The position numbers and the translations under genes are program-made. Positions 49,415 to 61,801 of a stretch of DNA of 64,000 nt are shown one piece after another. Each line of letters starts with the position of its first letter. Within the stretch, counting starts at the first letter, position 1. Under the pieces are notes generated by a model, which was not told the origin of the DNA, ran no database searches, and saw only the letters and a list, made by a program, of their open reading frames with translations. The stretch is from Psychrobacter raelei (lineage in GTDB: Bacteria; Pseudomonadota; Gammaproteobacteria; Pseudomonadales; Moraxellaceae), in contig NZ_CP093310.2 of the NCBI RefSeq assembly GCF_022631235.3, positions 496,001-560,000 on the forward strand, written 5' to 3'.

Positions 49415-51547
49415 ATGCAGCAATATTCTAACTCCACTACGCCCAAGCCTGCGCCCTCGCAACAAATGGACTCAACCTCTGAAGATAACAGTGTTGATAT
49501 GGCCATTTCGGATGCTGTGGCAAAAAAGCCGGCAGCCATGCGCCTATTTAGTGCAATTCCTACAACACGTCCTACGACCCCTTTATTAGATAGTATAGAG
49601 TCTCCTGCTGATTTAAAACCCTTATCTCAGGCTCAGTTGCTTGTTTTAGCAGATGAGTTACGTGAATACTTGCTATATTCTGCCGGTCAAAGCGGCGGAC
49701 ATTTTGGTGCAAACTTGGGGGTGATTGAATTAACCATCGCTTTGCATTACCTATTAGATACCCCAAAAGATAAGCTGGTCTGGGACGTCGGTCATCAGGC
49801 CTATGCCCATAAAGTGTTGACTGGTCGTAGAGATCGTTTGGCCACTATTCGTGCCAAGCAAGGTCTGACTGCTTTTCCTGAGCGTCAAGAGTCTGAATAT
49901 GATACCTTTGGGGTAGGCCATTCTTCTACCTCGATTTCAGCAGGCTTAGGCATGAGCTTAGCGCTGCGTCACCTCAAGTCAGATGCCAAAGTCGCTTGTG
50001 TGATTGGTGATGGCGCCATGACCGGTGGTATGGCTTTTGAAGCTTTAAATGATGCAGTGCAACAAGACGCTGATTTATTGGTGGTTCTCAACGACAATGA
50101 CATGTCGATCTCTTGCTCAATTGGGGGCTTTTCGCGCCACTTGGCCATGCTTTGGGAATCAGGCTATCAGGTAGATATTACGGCAGGTGGAAAGCCTAAG
50201 CTGACGCATCGTCCTGAGATGCCTTTGGCGGATCGCCGAGCACGTCACAGCGCCATACGCGATATTCCCCAAGTGGCTGATAACTTATTTAAAGCCATTG
50301 GCTTTACCTATTTTGGCCCCTTTGATGGTCATGACCTACCTGAGTTACTAAGGGTGCTTGAGCGTGCCAAAAACGTCTCAGGGCCGGTACTGGTCCATGT
50401 CTATACCACCAAAGGTAAAGGCTTTATCCCCGCTGAAGGCGATCCGGTAAAATACCATGCTATTAGCAAATTGCCCGAAAAACTAGAGCCCAAAGCTGCC
50501 GACTCTCAAGCCAACTTCGAAAAACAAGCATCTGTCCAAAGTGCCCCAACTCAGCTGACTAAGAAAAAATACTCTGATGTTTTCGGCGACTTTTTATGCG
50601 ATAAAGCGGCAGTAGACCCAAAGCTGATTGCCATTACACCGGCTATGGAGTCCGGCTCTGGTATGACGGAGTTTGCACAGCGTTATCCTAAGCAGTTTTT
50701 TGATGTGGCGATTGCTGAGCAGCATGCCGTGACTTTGGCAGCGGGTATGGCCACTTTAGACGTTAAGCCTGTGGTCGCGATTTATTCCACTTTTTTGCAG
50801 CGTGGTTATGATCAGCTGATTCATGATGTGGCCTTACAAAATCTAGATGTCACTTTCGGGATTGACCGGGCAGGCTTGGTCGGGGAAGATGGGGCGACCC
50901 ATGCAGGCGTGTTTGATTTGGCTTATATGCGCTGCGTGCCAAACTTAATCGTTGCCACCCCAAAAGATGAACATGAGTGCTACCAGTTACTCAACACATG
51001 CTATGAGTATCAAGGCCCAAGTGCGGTACGTTACCCTCGTGGTACCGGCCCTGGTGCTACTATTGTTAAACCTGCTCAGTGCTATGAGGTCGGTAAAGGG
51101 GTGATTGAGTCGACTTATCATTCAGACTCAAGCGCTCAGCCTGAAGTAAAGATTGCGCTACTGGCCTTTGGACCCATGGTCACTACCGCTGAAGCGGCGG
51201 CGCAAAACTTAATTGCTGCCACCGAGCTTGGTGCCATTACTGTGAGCGTGGTAAATATGCGCTGGGTTAAGCCACTGGACACCCAGCTGTTAGATGAGCT
51301 GTTGGCGCAAGGCTATACCCATATGGTAACTTTAGAAGAGCATGCAGTCATGGGCGGCGCCGGCAGTGCGGTTAATGAGTATTTACTCAATCACACCGCG
51401 TGCATTCAGCAAGGCGTGCGTATAAAAAATATTGGTATTGCTGATGAGTTTATCGCGCATGGTAGCCATGAACAACAATTGGCCGAATGTGGCTTAGATG
51501 TGGCTGGCGTTACTGCTCACCTGCAGGCGCTACTTGCGGTAAAATAA
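49415..51547 (+). CDS. dxs: 1-Deoxy-D-xylulose-5-phosphate synthase
   Basis: TPP enzyme that joins pyruvate and glyceraldehyde-3-phosphate, the entry to the MEP isoprenoid pathway. TPP motif [16 protein letters not shown] and the conserved [14 protein letters not shown]. Transketolase-like PYR domain with [13 protein letters not shown], and [15 protein letters not shown]. At 710 residues it exceeds the usual ~630. There is an N-terminal polar extension of about 50 residues (Ser/Thr/Pro/Gln-rich), and a linker insert near 352-382 ([22 protein letters not shown] in pattern). The ATG at 49415 follows AAGG closely; M18, M29 or M42 could be the real start. Confidence 0.94.
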   Translation: MQQYSNSTTPKPAPSQQMDSTSEDNSVDMAISDAVAKKPAAMRLFSAIPTTRPTTPLLDSIESPADLKPLSQAQLLVLADELREYLLYSAGQSGGHFGANLGVIELTIALHYLLDTPKDKLVWDVGHQAYAHKVLTGRRDRLATIRAKQGLTAFPERQESEYDTFGVGHSSTSISAGLGMSLALRHLKSDAKVACVIGDGAMTGGMAFEALNDAVQQDADLLVVLNDNDMSISCSIGGFSRHLAMLWESGYQVDITAGGKPKLTHRPEMPLADRRARHSAIRDIPQVADNLFKAIGFTYFGPFDGHDLPELLRVLERAKNVSGPVLVHVYTTKGKGFIPAEGDPVKYHAISKLPEKLEPKAADSQANFEKQASVQSAPTQLTKKKYSDVFGDFLCDKAAVDPKLIAITPAMESGSGMTEFAQRYPKQFFDVAIAEQHAVTLAAGMATLDVKPVVAIYSTFLQRGYDQLIHDVALQNLDVTFGIDRAGLVGEDGATHAGVFDLAYMRCVPNLIVATPKDEHECYQLLNTCYEYQGPSAVRYPRGTGPGATIVKPAQCYEVGKGVIESTYHSDSSAQPEVKIALLAFGPMVTTAEAAAQNLIAATELGAITVSVVNMRWVKPLDTQLLDELLAQGYTHMVTLEEHAVMGGAGSAVNEYLLNHTACIQQGVRIKNIGIADEFIAHGSHEQQLAECGLDVAGVTAHLQALLAVK

Positions 51548-51701
51548 GCGGTATGACCTGCTTAAAAATAGGTTTTAACCTCAATCACAAAATATGGGCC
51601 ACGCTTGGCCCCGCTGTTTTTTCTCCTTCTTAAATCAACACCACTCAACTGAGTATTTCAGCTGAGTTTTTAACCGCTTTAGTCGAGCAAATAGGAAAAT
51701 T

Positions 51702-52532
51702 ATGGAACCAATGGTCGTAATAGCAGCCCGCGCTGCTGAAAAAGTCGGTGCTGAGCTATTAAAAGCGCATCAAAACCGCCACAAAATTGAATTCGATACC
51801 GAGTCTAAAGGCCTTGAAGGTCTTGTCACTAAGATTGACCGATTTAGTGAAGAATTGACTATCGAAACTTTAAAATACAACTATCCCAATCATTCGTTTT
51901 TGGGAGAAGAGTTTGGCTTACAAGAAGGCCAAGGTAGCGACTCTGAATGGTGCTGGATTATCGACCCACTAGATGGTACGCACAATTTCGTACATGGCGT
52001 TCCTCATTTTTGTATTTCTATCGCAGTGCAGCATAACGGCGTTACTGAACATGGCGTTATTTATGATCCTATCCGTGATGAGATGTTCTCAGCAAGCCGT
52101 GGTAAAGGTGCTCGTCTAAATCAGCGCCGTCTGCAAGTCAGCCAGCGCAAAACCATCGAAGGCGGCTTATTCACGACAGGCCACCCGCTTGAGCGTCAAC
52201 GCGGTGATCAAGTGGTCTCTTATGCCAAAGAGCATTTTGCTACGTTACAAAAAATCGCTGAAGAAGGGGGGCAAGTTCGCCGTCTGGGCTCAGCAGCGCT
52301 AGATTTGGCTTATGTAGCCGCTGGCCGCTTTGATGGTTACTTTGAAATGAAGTTAAAGCCTTGGGATATCGCTGCCGGCGAACTGTTGGTCAACGAAGCG
52401 CGCGGCGTGGTAGTGGATCATAATGGCGCTCACAAAGCGATGGAAACGGGCTCTATTTTTGCCTGTAACGTTAAACTGTTAAAGCCATTAATGAAGATGG
52501 TTGTGCCGACTTGGGGCGATGCGGTTCGTTAA
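51702..52532 (+). CDS. suhB: Inositol-1-monophosphatase family protein SuhB
   Basis: Mg-dependent phosphatase fold. In enterobacteria SuhB also acts in rRNA antitermination complexes. The metal site motifs are GEEFG, DPLDGTHNFVHGVPHF and WDIAAGELLVNEA. 276 residues, normal. It follows dxs by 150 bp, with a separate leader, and ends in a clear terminator. Which of the two roles matters here cannot be told. Confidence 0.92.
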   Translation: MEPMVVIAARAAEKVGAELLKAHQNRHKIEFDTESKGLEGLVTKIDRFSEELTIETLKYNYPNHSFLGEEFGLQEGQGSDSEWCWIIDPLDGTHNFVHGVPHFCISIAVQHNGVTEHGVIYDPIRDEMFSASRGKGARLNQRRLQVSQRKTIEGGLFTTGHPLERQRGDQVVSYAKEHFATLQKIAEEGGQVRRLGSAALDLAYVAAGRFDGYFEMKLKPWDIAAGELLVNEARGVVVDHNGAHKAMETGSIFACNVKLLKPLMKMVVPTWGDAVR

Positions 52533-52551
52533 GACAAGATTTAGTCTGATT

Positions 52552-52588
52552 AAAGCCCATAGATCATTATGATTTATGGGCTTTTTTA
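52552..52588 (+). terminator. Terminator after suhB
   Basis: AAAGCCCATA (52552-52561) pairs with TATGGGCTTT (52575-52584), followed by Ts. Confidence 0.85.
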
Positions 52589-52659
52589 AACCAATAAATT
52601 TGGTTTATAACGATAAAATAGCTATTTAAATAGATGAAATATGATAATTAGGATAAGCC

Positions 52660-53307
52660 ATGAAAAAGCCAGTGCTGAGTGCCCTAACTGCCTGCATAAT
52701 TTTAATCGCAGGCTGTAATGCAGAGTCGGAAAAGGCGGAACCTAAAGCGGCTGTAACTAATACAGAAGATGTGGCCCCTATTGGTCATACTCAGACCCCG
52801 AATCATGGCCAAGCTGCCAAGTTGATTAAAAAGCCAAACTTTGATATTAAAGCTGAAGATTATGGCAATAAGCTAAATGAGTTACTTGCCAATACTGAAT
52901 TTGCGGCTATGACCGTGACCAAGATTGCAGAAGGAGACTTAGGTGATGCCTTTATAATAGATTATCCGCATCACATAAGCCTTACCGGCGAGGTGAATGA
53001 TTCTGGAGTGCTAGAAGCGTTAATTTACACCATGCCCTCCAATGAGCAGTTAGAAAAATCGGGGGCTAAATTATCACAGTTAGTGACGGCTTCCGTGTTG
53101 GCGTTAAATCCCGAGCTATCACCATCAGAAGCTAAGGCCAAAGTGGCAGAGTTATTAGATCACGCTTTCTCTAATTATATTTTGCAAAAGACCCACCAAC
53201 GGGCCATAGGAGTCGTTGGAGAAGGAGTATATGTTTGTGAAATCTCTGAGATGGGCGTAAGGTTGTTAATTGAGCCAGCTGAAGGCAGTCGTTTTATAAG
53301 TAAGTAA
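52660..53307 (+). CDS. Hypothetical lipoprotein
   Basis: I do not recognise this 215-residue protein. A signal peptide ends in the lipobox IAGC (Cys19). A polar linker follows (AESEKAEPKAAVTNTED), then a domain starting near residue 60 (FDIKAEDYGNKLNELL). It has a central beta-rich part (HISLTGEVNDSGVLEALIY) and a helix-rich part (SPSEAKAKVAELLDHAF). A single extra cysteine lies at YVCEI. The layout suggests an envelope lipoprotein. It is flanked by terminators on both sides, so it is transcribed alone. Confidence 0.75.
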   Translation: MKKPVLSALTACIILIAGCNAESEKAEPKAAVTNTEDVAPIGHTQTPNHGQAAKLIKKPNFDIKAEDYGNKLNELLANTEFAAMTVTKIAEGDLGDAFIIDYPHHISLTGEVNDSGVLEALIYTMPSNEQLEKSGAKLSQLVTASVLALNPELSPSEAKAKVAELLDHAFSNYILQKTHQRAIGVVGEGVYVCEISEMGVRLLIEPAEGSRFISK

Positions 53308-53347
53308 TAAAGATAAGCAATTAAGATAAGCAAAAAAATTAGACAAT

Positions 53348-53388
53348 AAAAAAGTGGGTGGTGTTGTAAAAACGCCACCCACTTTTTT
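53348..53388. terminator. Strong bidirectional terminator
   Basis: A-run plus GTGGGTGG (53348-53361) pairs with CCACCCAC plus T-run (53375-53388). It lies between the convergent lipoprotein gene and purU. Confidence 0.88.
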
Positions 53389-53407
53389 AGCTATTCTTTT
53401 ATTACTA

Positions 53408-54292
53408 TCAGTTAAACACAATGGTCTTATTACCACTGACAATCACTCGGTTTTGTACATGCCAGTTTACCGCACGTGCCAGCACATTACGCTCCACGTC
53501 ACGGCCAATAGCACGCAGCTCGGCAACCCCTTGACGGTGAGTAACTCGGTGCACATCCTGCTCGATAATCGGGCCTTGATCCAGATCGGCGGTCACGTAG
53601 TGCGCTGTGGCCCCAATTAGTTTTACCCCTTTGTCAAAGGCTTGGCGATAGGGGTCGGCGCCGACGAAAGCTGGCAAGAAGGAGTGGTGGATATTGATAA
53701 TCTGCATGGGCCAACGACTGACGAAGTCTTCAGACAAAATTTGCATGTAACGCGCCAATACCAGTAAATCATTACCAGCCATAATCTGATGAATTTGTTC
53801 TTCAGCCTCGGCTTTATTATCTTTGGTGACTTGTACGTGATGAAAAGGAATACCAAAGTTTTCTACCGCTTGGCGTAGATCATTATGGTTGCTGACTACG
53901 CAGGTAATATCACAATCTAATAAGCCACGCTGATGACGCCATAATAAGTCGAGCAGGGCGTGGTCAAATTTCGAGACCAGTATGCCTACTTTGGTCTTAA
54001 TCGCATTGTCATGCAAGCGCCACTGCATCTCATAACGTTTGGCCACTGTGTGCGAAAAACTGGCCTCGAAGTTTTCAATAATCTCACTTAATCCAGCTAA
54101 GGCGAACTCTAGGCGCATAAAATACTGGCCGCCTTCATGTGCGGTTGAGTATTGGTCTAAAGTAATGATATTAGCGCCATAACGATGGATAAATTCAGAG
54201 ACGGCTTGGACGATGCCAGCTTGGTCTTTACATTTGATTAATAGAGTGGCGGTGTCAATGGCAGGATTTAGGGATTGTGTATTTTTTGACAT
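53408..54292 (-). CDS. purU: Formyltetrahydrofolate deformylase
   Basis: Hydrolyses 10-formyl-THF to THF and formate, balancing one-carbon pools and feeding formate to PurT. An N-terminal ACT domain (TLLIKCKDQAGIVQAVSEFI) is followed by the formyltransferase fold with LARYMQILS, NIHHSFLPAFVGADPY (catalytic His) and GATAHYVTADLDQGPII. 294 residues, normal. A single gene between two terminators. Confidence 0.95.
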   Translation of the reverse strand: MSKNTQSLNPAIDTATLLIKCKDQAGIVQAVSEFIHRYGANIITLDQYSTAHEGGQYFMRLEFALAGLSEIIENFEASFSHTVAKRYEMQWRLHDNAIKTKVGILVSKFDHALLDLLWRHQRGLLDCDITCVVSNHNDLRQAVENFGIPFHHVQVTKDNKAEAEEQIHQIMAGNDLLVLARYMQILSEDFVSRWPMQIINIHHSFLPAFVGADPYRQAFDKGVKLIGATAHYVTADLDQGPIIEQDVHRVTHRQGVAELRAIGRDVERNVLARAVNWHVQNRVIVSGNKTIVFN

Positions 54293-54474
54293 GAATAACT
54301 CACTAAAAAATAAGATGAAAAAAAGCAGTCAATCACTGACTGACCGCCTGTTCTAAAGGTTTGTAATGAAGATATTGATGTTGTTAAAGGTATTAAAGGG
54401 TCGCGCCATTATAGCAGGTACTGGCGTGCAGTGAATTGACAATAAGTCAATCAATCAAATAGTTACGCCTATAA

Positions 54475-54510
54475 AAAAAGACCTGCCATATAAATATGAC
54501 AGGTCTTTTT
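54475..54510 (-). terminator. Terminator after tRNA-Pro
   Basis: AAAGACCTG...CATA pairs with TATG...CAGGTCTTT around a 4-nt loop, directly 3' of the tRNA on the minus strand. Confidence 0.8.
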
Positions 54511-54516
54511 AATATA

Positions 54517-54593
54517 TGGTCGGAACGGCAGGATTTGAACCTGCGACCACTACACCCCCAGTGTAGTGCGCTACCAGACTGCGCTACGCCCCG
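54517..54593 (-). tRNA. tRNA-Pro, anticodon GGG
   Basis: 77 nt on the minus strand with an encoded CCA end. Acceptor CGGGGCG/CGTTCCG with two G-U pairs, D arm with AGCGCAGTCTGGTAGCGC, anticodon stem CTACA/TGTAG with loop CTGGGGG (anticodon GGG, reads CCC and CCU), and T arm GCAGG-TTCAAAT-CCTGC. All arms pair. Confidence 0.95.
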
Positions 54594-54680
54594 ATGGACT
54601 GCTATTTTACTTAATATTAGAAATTTTGCAAGGGGTTATGATTATTTGGCTTAGATTCATTATTTCTAACTAAATATACA

Positions 54681-55226
54681 CTACATACTGCTAACAATAT
54701 CTATAAACAGCCAAAAAAACTCAAATAAGCCTATCGTTAATATTGTTAAAGTTATCATTAGCCAAGTAGGTGTTTTGAGCTTAAGTGTCTGCTGACTAAA
54801 TGTTATTAACCAAATAATAAGTGAAATAGATAAGATGAAGACACTTATATAGGAGTAAGTATTAAAGCTTTCACGTATTTCAACGCTGGGTCTTAAAAAA
54901 AACTGAAGATAGAAATTGTGAAAGTAGATTAAGCTAAAAAAGTAAGTGAGTAGGCAAGTAAAATGCCAAAGATTGATAAAGAAATCATTTCTTATTTTTG
55001 GAAATTTTATAATAATAAAAATCACGCCACTATTAATGAGTAATACGACAAGGGTAATGACACTAAAGATAGTAGTGTATATAGAGAGGTCAAAAAAACC
55101 CTTCATATAAATTGAGTCTGCAATCGTTCTCCAGAATAAATGATAAAAGATAGTCACTAGACCAATAGATGCAAGCCAAGTCATAAAAACATAAAGGGCG
55201 CTACTTTTGTTTGCTGGTTTTGACAT
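54681..55226 (-). CDS. Hypothetical membrane protein, AT-rich
   Basis: I do not recognise this 181-residue protein. It has about four hydrophobic segments (near 10-30, 45-75, 82-106, 125-170) and almost no charged residues outside the loops. Its base composition is clearly more AT-rich than that of neighbouring genes, with many Ile/Phe/Leu/Tyr codons. It lies just upstream of tRNA-Pro and downstream of gatB, as a single gene. It may be a recent arrival. No transporter or toxin motif is visible. Confidence 0.65.
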   Translation of the reverse strand: MSKPANKSSALYVFMTWLASIGLVTIFYHLFWRTIADSIYMKGFFDLSIYTTIFSVITLVVLLINSGVIFIIIKFPKIRNDFFINLWHFTCLLTYFFSLIYFHNFYLQFFLRPSVEIRESFNTYSYISVFILSISLIIWLITFSQQTLKLKTPTWLMITLTILTIGLFEFFWLFIDIVSSM

Positions 55227-55315
55227 AATAATTCCATATCAAGAATCTTTAATAAGTAGATATTAAGCTAAAATTCGAAATTTTTAACAGTAGATTATTT
55301 ATAATATTACATGAA

Positions 55316-55348
55316 AAAAGGTAGGCCATTAACAATGACCTACCTTTT
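55316..55348 (-). terminator. Terminator after gatB
   Basis: AAAAGGTAGG-CATT (55316-55330) pairs with AATG-CCTACCTTTT (55334-55348) around AAC. The arrangement is near-symmetric and may work both ways. Confidence 0.8.
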
Positions 55349-55385
55349 AAATTCTAAAGATACTGAATGAAGCTTTAAGCTTGGA

Positions 55386-56906
55386 TTAACCCAACAACTC
55401 TTTTAGAATCTGGTTAACTTGCTGTGGATTGGCTTTACCACGGCTGGCTTTCATTACTTGACCGACTAGACCGTTAAAGGCTTTCTCTTTACCGCCTTTA
55501 TATTCATCAACCATGGCTTGGTTGTTAGCAATGACCTCTTCCACGATGGCTTTAATAGCGCCAGTATCCGTCTCTTGCTTTAAGCCTTTGGCCTCGATGA
55601 TCTTGTCTGCTGCATCAGCCTCATTGCCGCCTTCACCGTCATATAGCGCAGTAAATACTTGCTTGGCCAGCTTACCTGATAGGGTGTTGTCATTAAGACG
55701 TTTTAGCAGACCAGCCAATTGTACTTCGCTAATGGGCGAGTCGGTAATGGTCTTGTCATCTTTGTTTAAGGCGCCAAGTAGGTCACCCATAATCCAGTTG
55801 GCGGCCAGCTTAGCGTGCTCAGTACCCACTGTGGCTAATACGCTCTCAAAATAGTCTGCCAATTCACGGCTATCGGTCAAGATGCGGGCATCATACTCTG
55901 ATAAGCCAAGCTCAGTGCTAAAGCGCTCACGGCGCACCACAGGCAGCTCTGGCATGCTGGCACGAATGGCATCTACGGTCTCTTGCTCGATACGTACTGG
56001 CAATAAGTCAGGATCTGGGAAGTAGCGGTAATCGTCCGCGTCTTCTTTGGTACGCATGATGCGTGTTTCATCGGCCTCTGGATCATACAGCATGGTAGCT
56101 TGGACGACTTTTCCGCCATCTTCAATGATGTCGATTTGACGCTCGATTTCACGTTTGATCGCATTTTCGATGTTACGAAATGAGTTTAGGTTTTTAAGCT
56201 CAGTACGGGTACCAAACTCTTCGCCCGGCTGACGCACAGACACGTTACAGTCGCAGCGGAATGAGCCTTCTGCCATGATGGCATCTGAGATATCAAGCCA
56301 AGTAACCAGCTGATGAATGGCTTTAATGTACGCCACCGCTTCGCTGGCTGAGCGCATGTCAGGCTCAGAGACAATTTCAATAAGCGGCGTGCCAGCACGG
56401 TTTAAGTCCACACCAGTCATGCCGGGTACCGCATCATGCACTGATTTACCGGCATCTTCTTCTAAATGGCCACGGGTGATGCCGATGCGTTTGGCATATT
56501 CATTCTTCTGGCCTTCATTAACGATAACATCAATGTAGCCTTTACCGACGATGGGATTTTCCATCTGGGTAATCTGATAGCCTTTTGGCAGATCAGGGTA
56601 GAAGTAGTTTTTACGATCAAAAGTATTGAGCAGACCCAGCTCAGCGTTGACGCCGATGCCAAATTTCAAGGCACGCTCGATAAGCCCCTCGTTTAATACT
56701 GGTAATACGCCAGGCAAGCCTAAGTCAACGATATTGGCCTGAGTGTTGGGCTCATTACCAAACTTAGTGGGCGAGCTTGAGAAGATTTTACTGTCGGTAT
56801 TGAGCTGACAGTGAATCTCGATACCAATGACCACTTCATAGCCATCGATTAATAACTCTTTGCGAACGGGCTGATGGGTGGTGTTGCTTTCAGTGATAGC
56901 AGTCAT
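55386..56906 (-). CDS. gatB: Asp/Glu-tRNA amidotransferase subunit B
   Basis: Kinase/amidation subunit of the GatCAB enzyme, which turns Glu-tRNA(Gln) into Gln-tRNA(Gln) or Asp-tRNA(Asn) into Asn-tRNA(Asn). Motifs: [59 protein letters not shown], and the tRNA-binding YqeY-like tail ending [11 protein letters not shown]. 506 residues, with a short N-terminal extension. Its ATG overlaps the gatA stop by one base, so translation is coupled. Confidence 0.96.
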   Translation of the reverse strand: MTAITESNTTHQPVRKELLIDGYEVVIGIEIHCQLNTDSKIFSSSPTKFGNEPNTQANIVDLGLPGVLPVLNEGLIERALKFGIGVNAELGLLNTFDRKNYFYPDLPKGYQITQMENPIVGKGYIDVIVNEGQKNEYAKRIGITRGHLEEDAGKSVHDAVPGMTGVDLNRAGTPLIEIVSEPDMRSASEAVAYIKAIHQLVTWLDISDAIMAEGSFRCDCNVSVRQPGEEFGTRTELKNLNSFRNIENAIKREIERQIDIIEDGGKVVQATMLYDPEADETRIMRTKEDADDYRYFPDPDLLPVRIEQETVDAIRASMPELPVVRRERFSTELGLSEYDARILTDSRELADYFESVLATVGTEHAKLAANWIMGDLLGALNKDDKTITDSPISEVQLAGLLKRLNDNTLSGKLAKQVFTALYDGEGGNEADAADKIIEAKGLKQETDTGAIKAIVEEVIANNQAMVDEYKGGKEKAFNGLVGQVMKASRGKANPQQVNQILKELLG

Positions 56907-58405
56907 TAGATGCTCTCCTGTGCAGTAGCAGATAGCTTAGTGTGATGGTCAGTGTGTTGTTGGAAGATATGTGCCGTTGATAACAGCTTGCTATCATCCC
57001 AATGGTTACCAATCAGCTGTAGACCAATAGGTAAGCCTGATTCGGTGAAGCCCGCTGGCATGCTGATGGCAGGTAGACCGGCAAGGTTTACGCCGATGGT
57101 GTAGACGTCACCTAGGTACATGGTCACCGGATCTAGGGCGGCATCTAGCTTATAGGCTGCCGTAGGCGCAGTAGGACTGGCAATCACATCACACTTCTCA
57201 AAGGCGTTTTTGAAGTCTTGTAAAATCAGGCGGCGAACTTTTTGTGCCTTGGTGTAATAGGCATCAAAATAGCCGGCTGATAGTGCATAAGTACCCATCA
57301 AGATACGGCGCTGTACTTCCACCCCAAAGCCTTCAGAGCGTGAGCGGGTATATAAGTCAGCCAAGTCTTTAGGGTCCTCACAGCGGTAACCAAAACGTAC
57401 CCCATCAAAGCGTGATAGGTTCGATGAGGCCTCAGCAGGGGCCAACATATAGTAAGTGGCTAGAGTAATCTCAGGGTCAGTGATGTTCACCTCGACAATG
57501 GTGGCACCCAGCTCTTCATATTGCTTTAAGGCGGCGCGAACGTTGGCATCTACTTCCGCGTCTAGTCCTTTACCGAAGTATTCTTTGGCCACACCGATAC
57601 GTAGACCGGCAAAAGGCTTGTCAGCGTCTGCTTGTGCGGCGGCCGATTGTAAGTCTGCCACATAATCAGGTACATCACGCTTGATGGAGGTCGCATCACG
57701 GGCATCATGACCGGCCATGGGCTGTAATAAATACGCGCAGTCTTGTGCTGAGCGGCCGAACGTACCGGCCTGATCTAAGCTTGAAGCGTAGGCAATCATA
57801 CCAAAGCGTGACACACGGCCGTAGGTAGGCTTAATACCGGTTAAACCACAAAATGAGGCTGGCTGGCGAATAGAACCACCTGTATCACTACCTGTTGCAA
57901 AAGGCACGAAGCCGGCAGCCACGGCAGCAGCAGAGCCACCAGATGAGCCACCAGGCACACGGCTTAAGTCCCAAGGGTTATGCACGGCACCATAGTATGA
58001 GCTTTCGTTATCTGAGCCCATCGCAAACTCGTCCATATTGAGTTTACCTAAGCACACAGCGCCCGCTTCACGGATGTTTGATACGATAGTGGCGTCATAA
58101 GGGGAGACGAAGTTGTGTAGTATCTTTGAGCCTGAAGTGGTCAATAGTCCCTTGGTACAGAACAGATCTTTGTGCGCCATAGGCAGACCCAGTAAAACTG
58201 AGTTATCGCCTGCGCTGCGTCTGTCATCGGCTTGTTGTGCCGCTTGACGGGCGCCTTCTTCATCGATGGTAATAAAGCTGTTAACTTTTTTATCTAACGT
58301 ATTGATACGCTTTAAAAAATGATCGGTTAATTCGACACTGCTAAAGTGCTGGTTCTGTAAGCCATCTACCAGTTTTGCAATGGATAAGTGATGTAAATCA
58401 GACAT
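56906..58405 (-). CDS. gatA: Asp/Glu-tRNA amidotransferase subunit A
   Basis: Amidase that frees ammonia from glutamine for GatB. The Ser-cisSer-Lys triad is visible: Lys in [10 protein letters not shown], cis-Ser and Ser in the [12 protein letters not shown] and [14 protein letters not shown] segments. 499 residues, normal. Lies between gatC (209 bp upstream) and gatB (1-bp overlap). Confidence 0.96.
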   Translation of the reverse strand: MSDLHHLSIAKLVDGLQNQHFSSVELTDHFLKRINTLDKKVNSFITIDEEGARQAAQQADDRRSAGDNSVLLGLPMAHKDLFCTKGLLTTSGSKILHNFVSPYDATIVSNIREAGAVCLGKLNMDEFAMGSDNESSYYGAVHNPWDLSRVPGGSSGGSAAAVAAGFVPFATGSDTGGSIRQPASFCGLTGIKPTYGRVSRFGMIAYASSLDQAGTFGRSAQDCAYLLQPMAGHDARDATSIKRDVPDYVADLQSAAAQADADKPFAGLRIGVAKEYFGKGLDAEVDANVRAALKQYEELGATIVEVNITDPEITLATYYMLAPAEASSNLSRFDGVRFGYRCEDPKDLADLYTRSRSEGFGVEVQRRILMGTYALSAGYFDAYYTKAQKVRRLILQDFKNAFEKCDVIASPTAPTAAYKLDAALDPVTMYLGDVYTIGVNLAGLPAISMPAGFTESGLPIGLQLIGNHWDDSKLLSTAHIFQQHTDHHTKLSATAQESI

Positions 58406-58614
58406 ATTGGGTGTCCATATTGAGTAATTAACTAAGTAATCGGTTAAGTGAGTAATAGGGCATAAGCCATAAAGTCAGTTAAGCGTCTGGCTGTTGTTGT
58501 TTTATGTCACGTGTGCCAGCGCTTGATAGGCGGCTATGGCGAGTTTTTATGCTAAGCGGGCTATTTTATTTTTTACCCCTAGCAGACAGACAAAGCTAGC
58601 AGCCAAGCTAAATG

Positions 58615-58953
58615 CTATTCAATGACCTGAGGTACTAGATACAAGCCTTGCTCAACGGCTGGGGCGATAGATTGATTCAATTCACGGTCGATATCTGGAT
58701 TGGGGATATCAGCACGCAGCTCTTGAGCCGCTTCATGAACGTTGGCTAATGGTGTTAAGCCTTCGGTATCGACGCTCGATAGGGTATGCATCATGGCTAG
58801 GATTTTGTCGATGTCTTCTGCGAAGTTTTGCGCAGTTTCTTCATCGACGGCCAGACGTGACAGCTTGGCTACCTCTAAAATATCGGCTGTGCAGATTTTG
58901 TCATCACGAAGATCGCCGATGGGCGCTTGTGGATTTTGGATTGGGGTAGTCAT
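58615..58953 (-). CDS. gatC: Asp/Glu-tRNA amidotransferase subunit C
   Basis: Small subunit that wraps around GatA and stabilises the GatA-GatB pair. ILEVAKLSRLAVDEE near the N-terminus, then DIDKILAMMHTLSSVDTEGL, the GatC pattern. The ATG at 58953 gives 112 residues, a little longer than the usual ~95-100. The frame could extend to 58965. The order gatC-gatA-gatB on the minus strand is the usual operon. Confidence 0.93.
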   Translation of the reverse strand: MTTPIQNPQAPIGDLRDDKICTADILEVAKLSRLAVDEETAQNFAEDIDKILAMMHTLSSVDTEGLTPLANVHEAAQELRADIPNPDIDRELNQSIAPAVEQGLYLVPQVIE

Positions 58954-60645
<1,692 letters not shown>

Positions 60646-60667
60646 CCGATGAGTTTATAAATTTAAT

Positions 60668-61588
60668 ATGCCAACAAGCATCTTTGCTCAGTACAGTCTA
60701 TCGTTACGAAAAACAGCGGCCGTGTTATTGGTCGCTATGATTTTGATGTTACTGGATAGCAAAAACCCTGACTGGTTCACACCAATCCGTGATACCAGTC
60801 ATTCGGCCATGCAGCCTATTTATCAGATGTCTGTGCTGCCAAGTTTTGTGAGTCACTGGGCAGATGGCACTTTGATGAGTAAAGAGGCGCTGCGTCGCGA
60901 AAACGTACAGCTGCATGCCCAATTGTTGCATGCTCAGGCCAAACTACAGCAGCAGGATTATGTGTTGGCCCAAAACGCCCGCTTGCAAGGCATCTTGTCG
61001 ACGACCAAGCCGGATCAATATGATTTGAATTTGGCACAGGTTATCGGCACAGATACCAACCCCCTAAAGCAGATTGTGGTGCTGAATAAAGGCAGCAATG
61101 ATGGGGTGGAAGTCGGTCAGACCGCGATCGATGAAAATGGCATCTTGGGACAAATTATTAATGTGTATCCCAATACCAGCCGTTTGTTATTAATCACTGA
61201 TGAATTGCAGTCAGTGTCAGTGACAGTGCGACGTACCGGTCAGCGTGCTATTGTTTCAGGGGAGGGCACGCCAAGCTCCTTGAAGCTGGATTATATATTT
61301 AAGACCTCAGATATCCGAGTCGGTGATGAGCTCATATCATCAGGGCTCGGTGGCCGGTTTCCAGCTGGATATCGTGTGGGCCGTATTGAATATATTAATC
61401 CTGAGCAAAATGATAATTTTATGAATATCGAAGTAACGCCCGCAGCTGATTTTGTGAACAGCTCGTATGTGCTCATTATGCAAGACAGCAAGCACTCTCC
61501 GCGTTATTCCGATGACAGCTTTACCGGGTCATTAGAGCTTACTCAGGCCCCGTATGTGCCCCCAAGCCGTCCTATTGATGAGCCTTAG
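60668..61588 (+). CDS. mreC: Rod-shape protein MreC
   Basis: Bitopic inner-membrane protein that links MreB to the periplasmic PBP2-RodA machinery. TM ~13-32 (AAVLLVAMILMLL), coiled coil ~70-105 (REN...LHAQAKLQQQDYVL), then two beta-barrel domains (QVIGTDTNPLKQIVVLNKG; GRIEYINPEQNDNFMNIEV). 306 residues with a Pro-rich end. It starts 22 bp after mreB. Confidence 0.94.
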   Translation: MPTSIFAQYSLSLRKTAAVLLVAMILMLLDSKNPDWFTPIRDTSHSAMQPIYQMSVLPSFVSHWADGTLMSKEALRRENVQLHAQLLHAQAKLQQQDYVLAQNARLQGILSTTKPDQYDLNLAQVIGTDTNPLKQIVVLNKGSNDGVEVGQTAIDENGILGQIINVYPNTSRLLLITDELQSVSVTVRRTGQRAIVSGEGTPSSLKLDYIFKTSDIRVGDELISSGLGGRFPAGYRVGRIEYINPEQNDNFMNIEVTPAADFVNSSYVLIMQDSKHSPRYSDDSFTGSLELTQAPYVPPSRPIDEP

Positions 61589-61664
61589 CCTGTCTAAGCT
61601 GGTCTATGGCAGGCAGCAAGCTCGTCGTTAAACACTAAGCCAGATGACTTGGTGTTTATCTTAA

Positions 61665-61700
61665 ACTAAGCCCATGGCACAGTGTGTTTGTGGGCTTAGT
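61665..61700. other. Hairpin in the mreC-mreD gap
   Basis: ACTAAGCCCA (61665-61674) pairs with TGGGCTTAGT (61691-61700) in a 213-bp gap within the operon. There is no T-run, so it may moderate rather than end transcription, or protect mRNA. Confidence 0.45.
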
Positions 61701-61801
61701 GTTTAGCAACCCTGTGTCTTTGGTTCAAAAACTAGGTGATTTTGCTACATTTTTGAATTAAGATTTTGAACTTAGGTTTCTTAACAGGCGCTACCGCAAT
61801 T

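Noticed and set aside
49192..49431. A 79-codon open frame before dxs
   Set aside because: It overlaps the dxs start and has no ribosome binding site or recognisable features.
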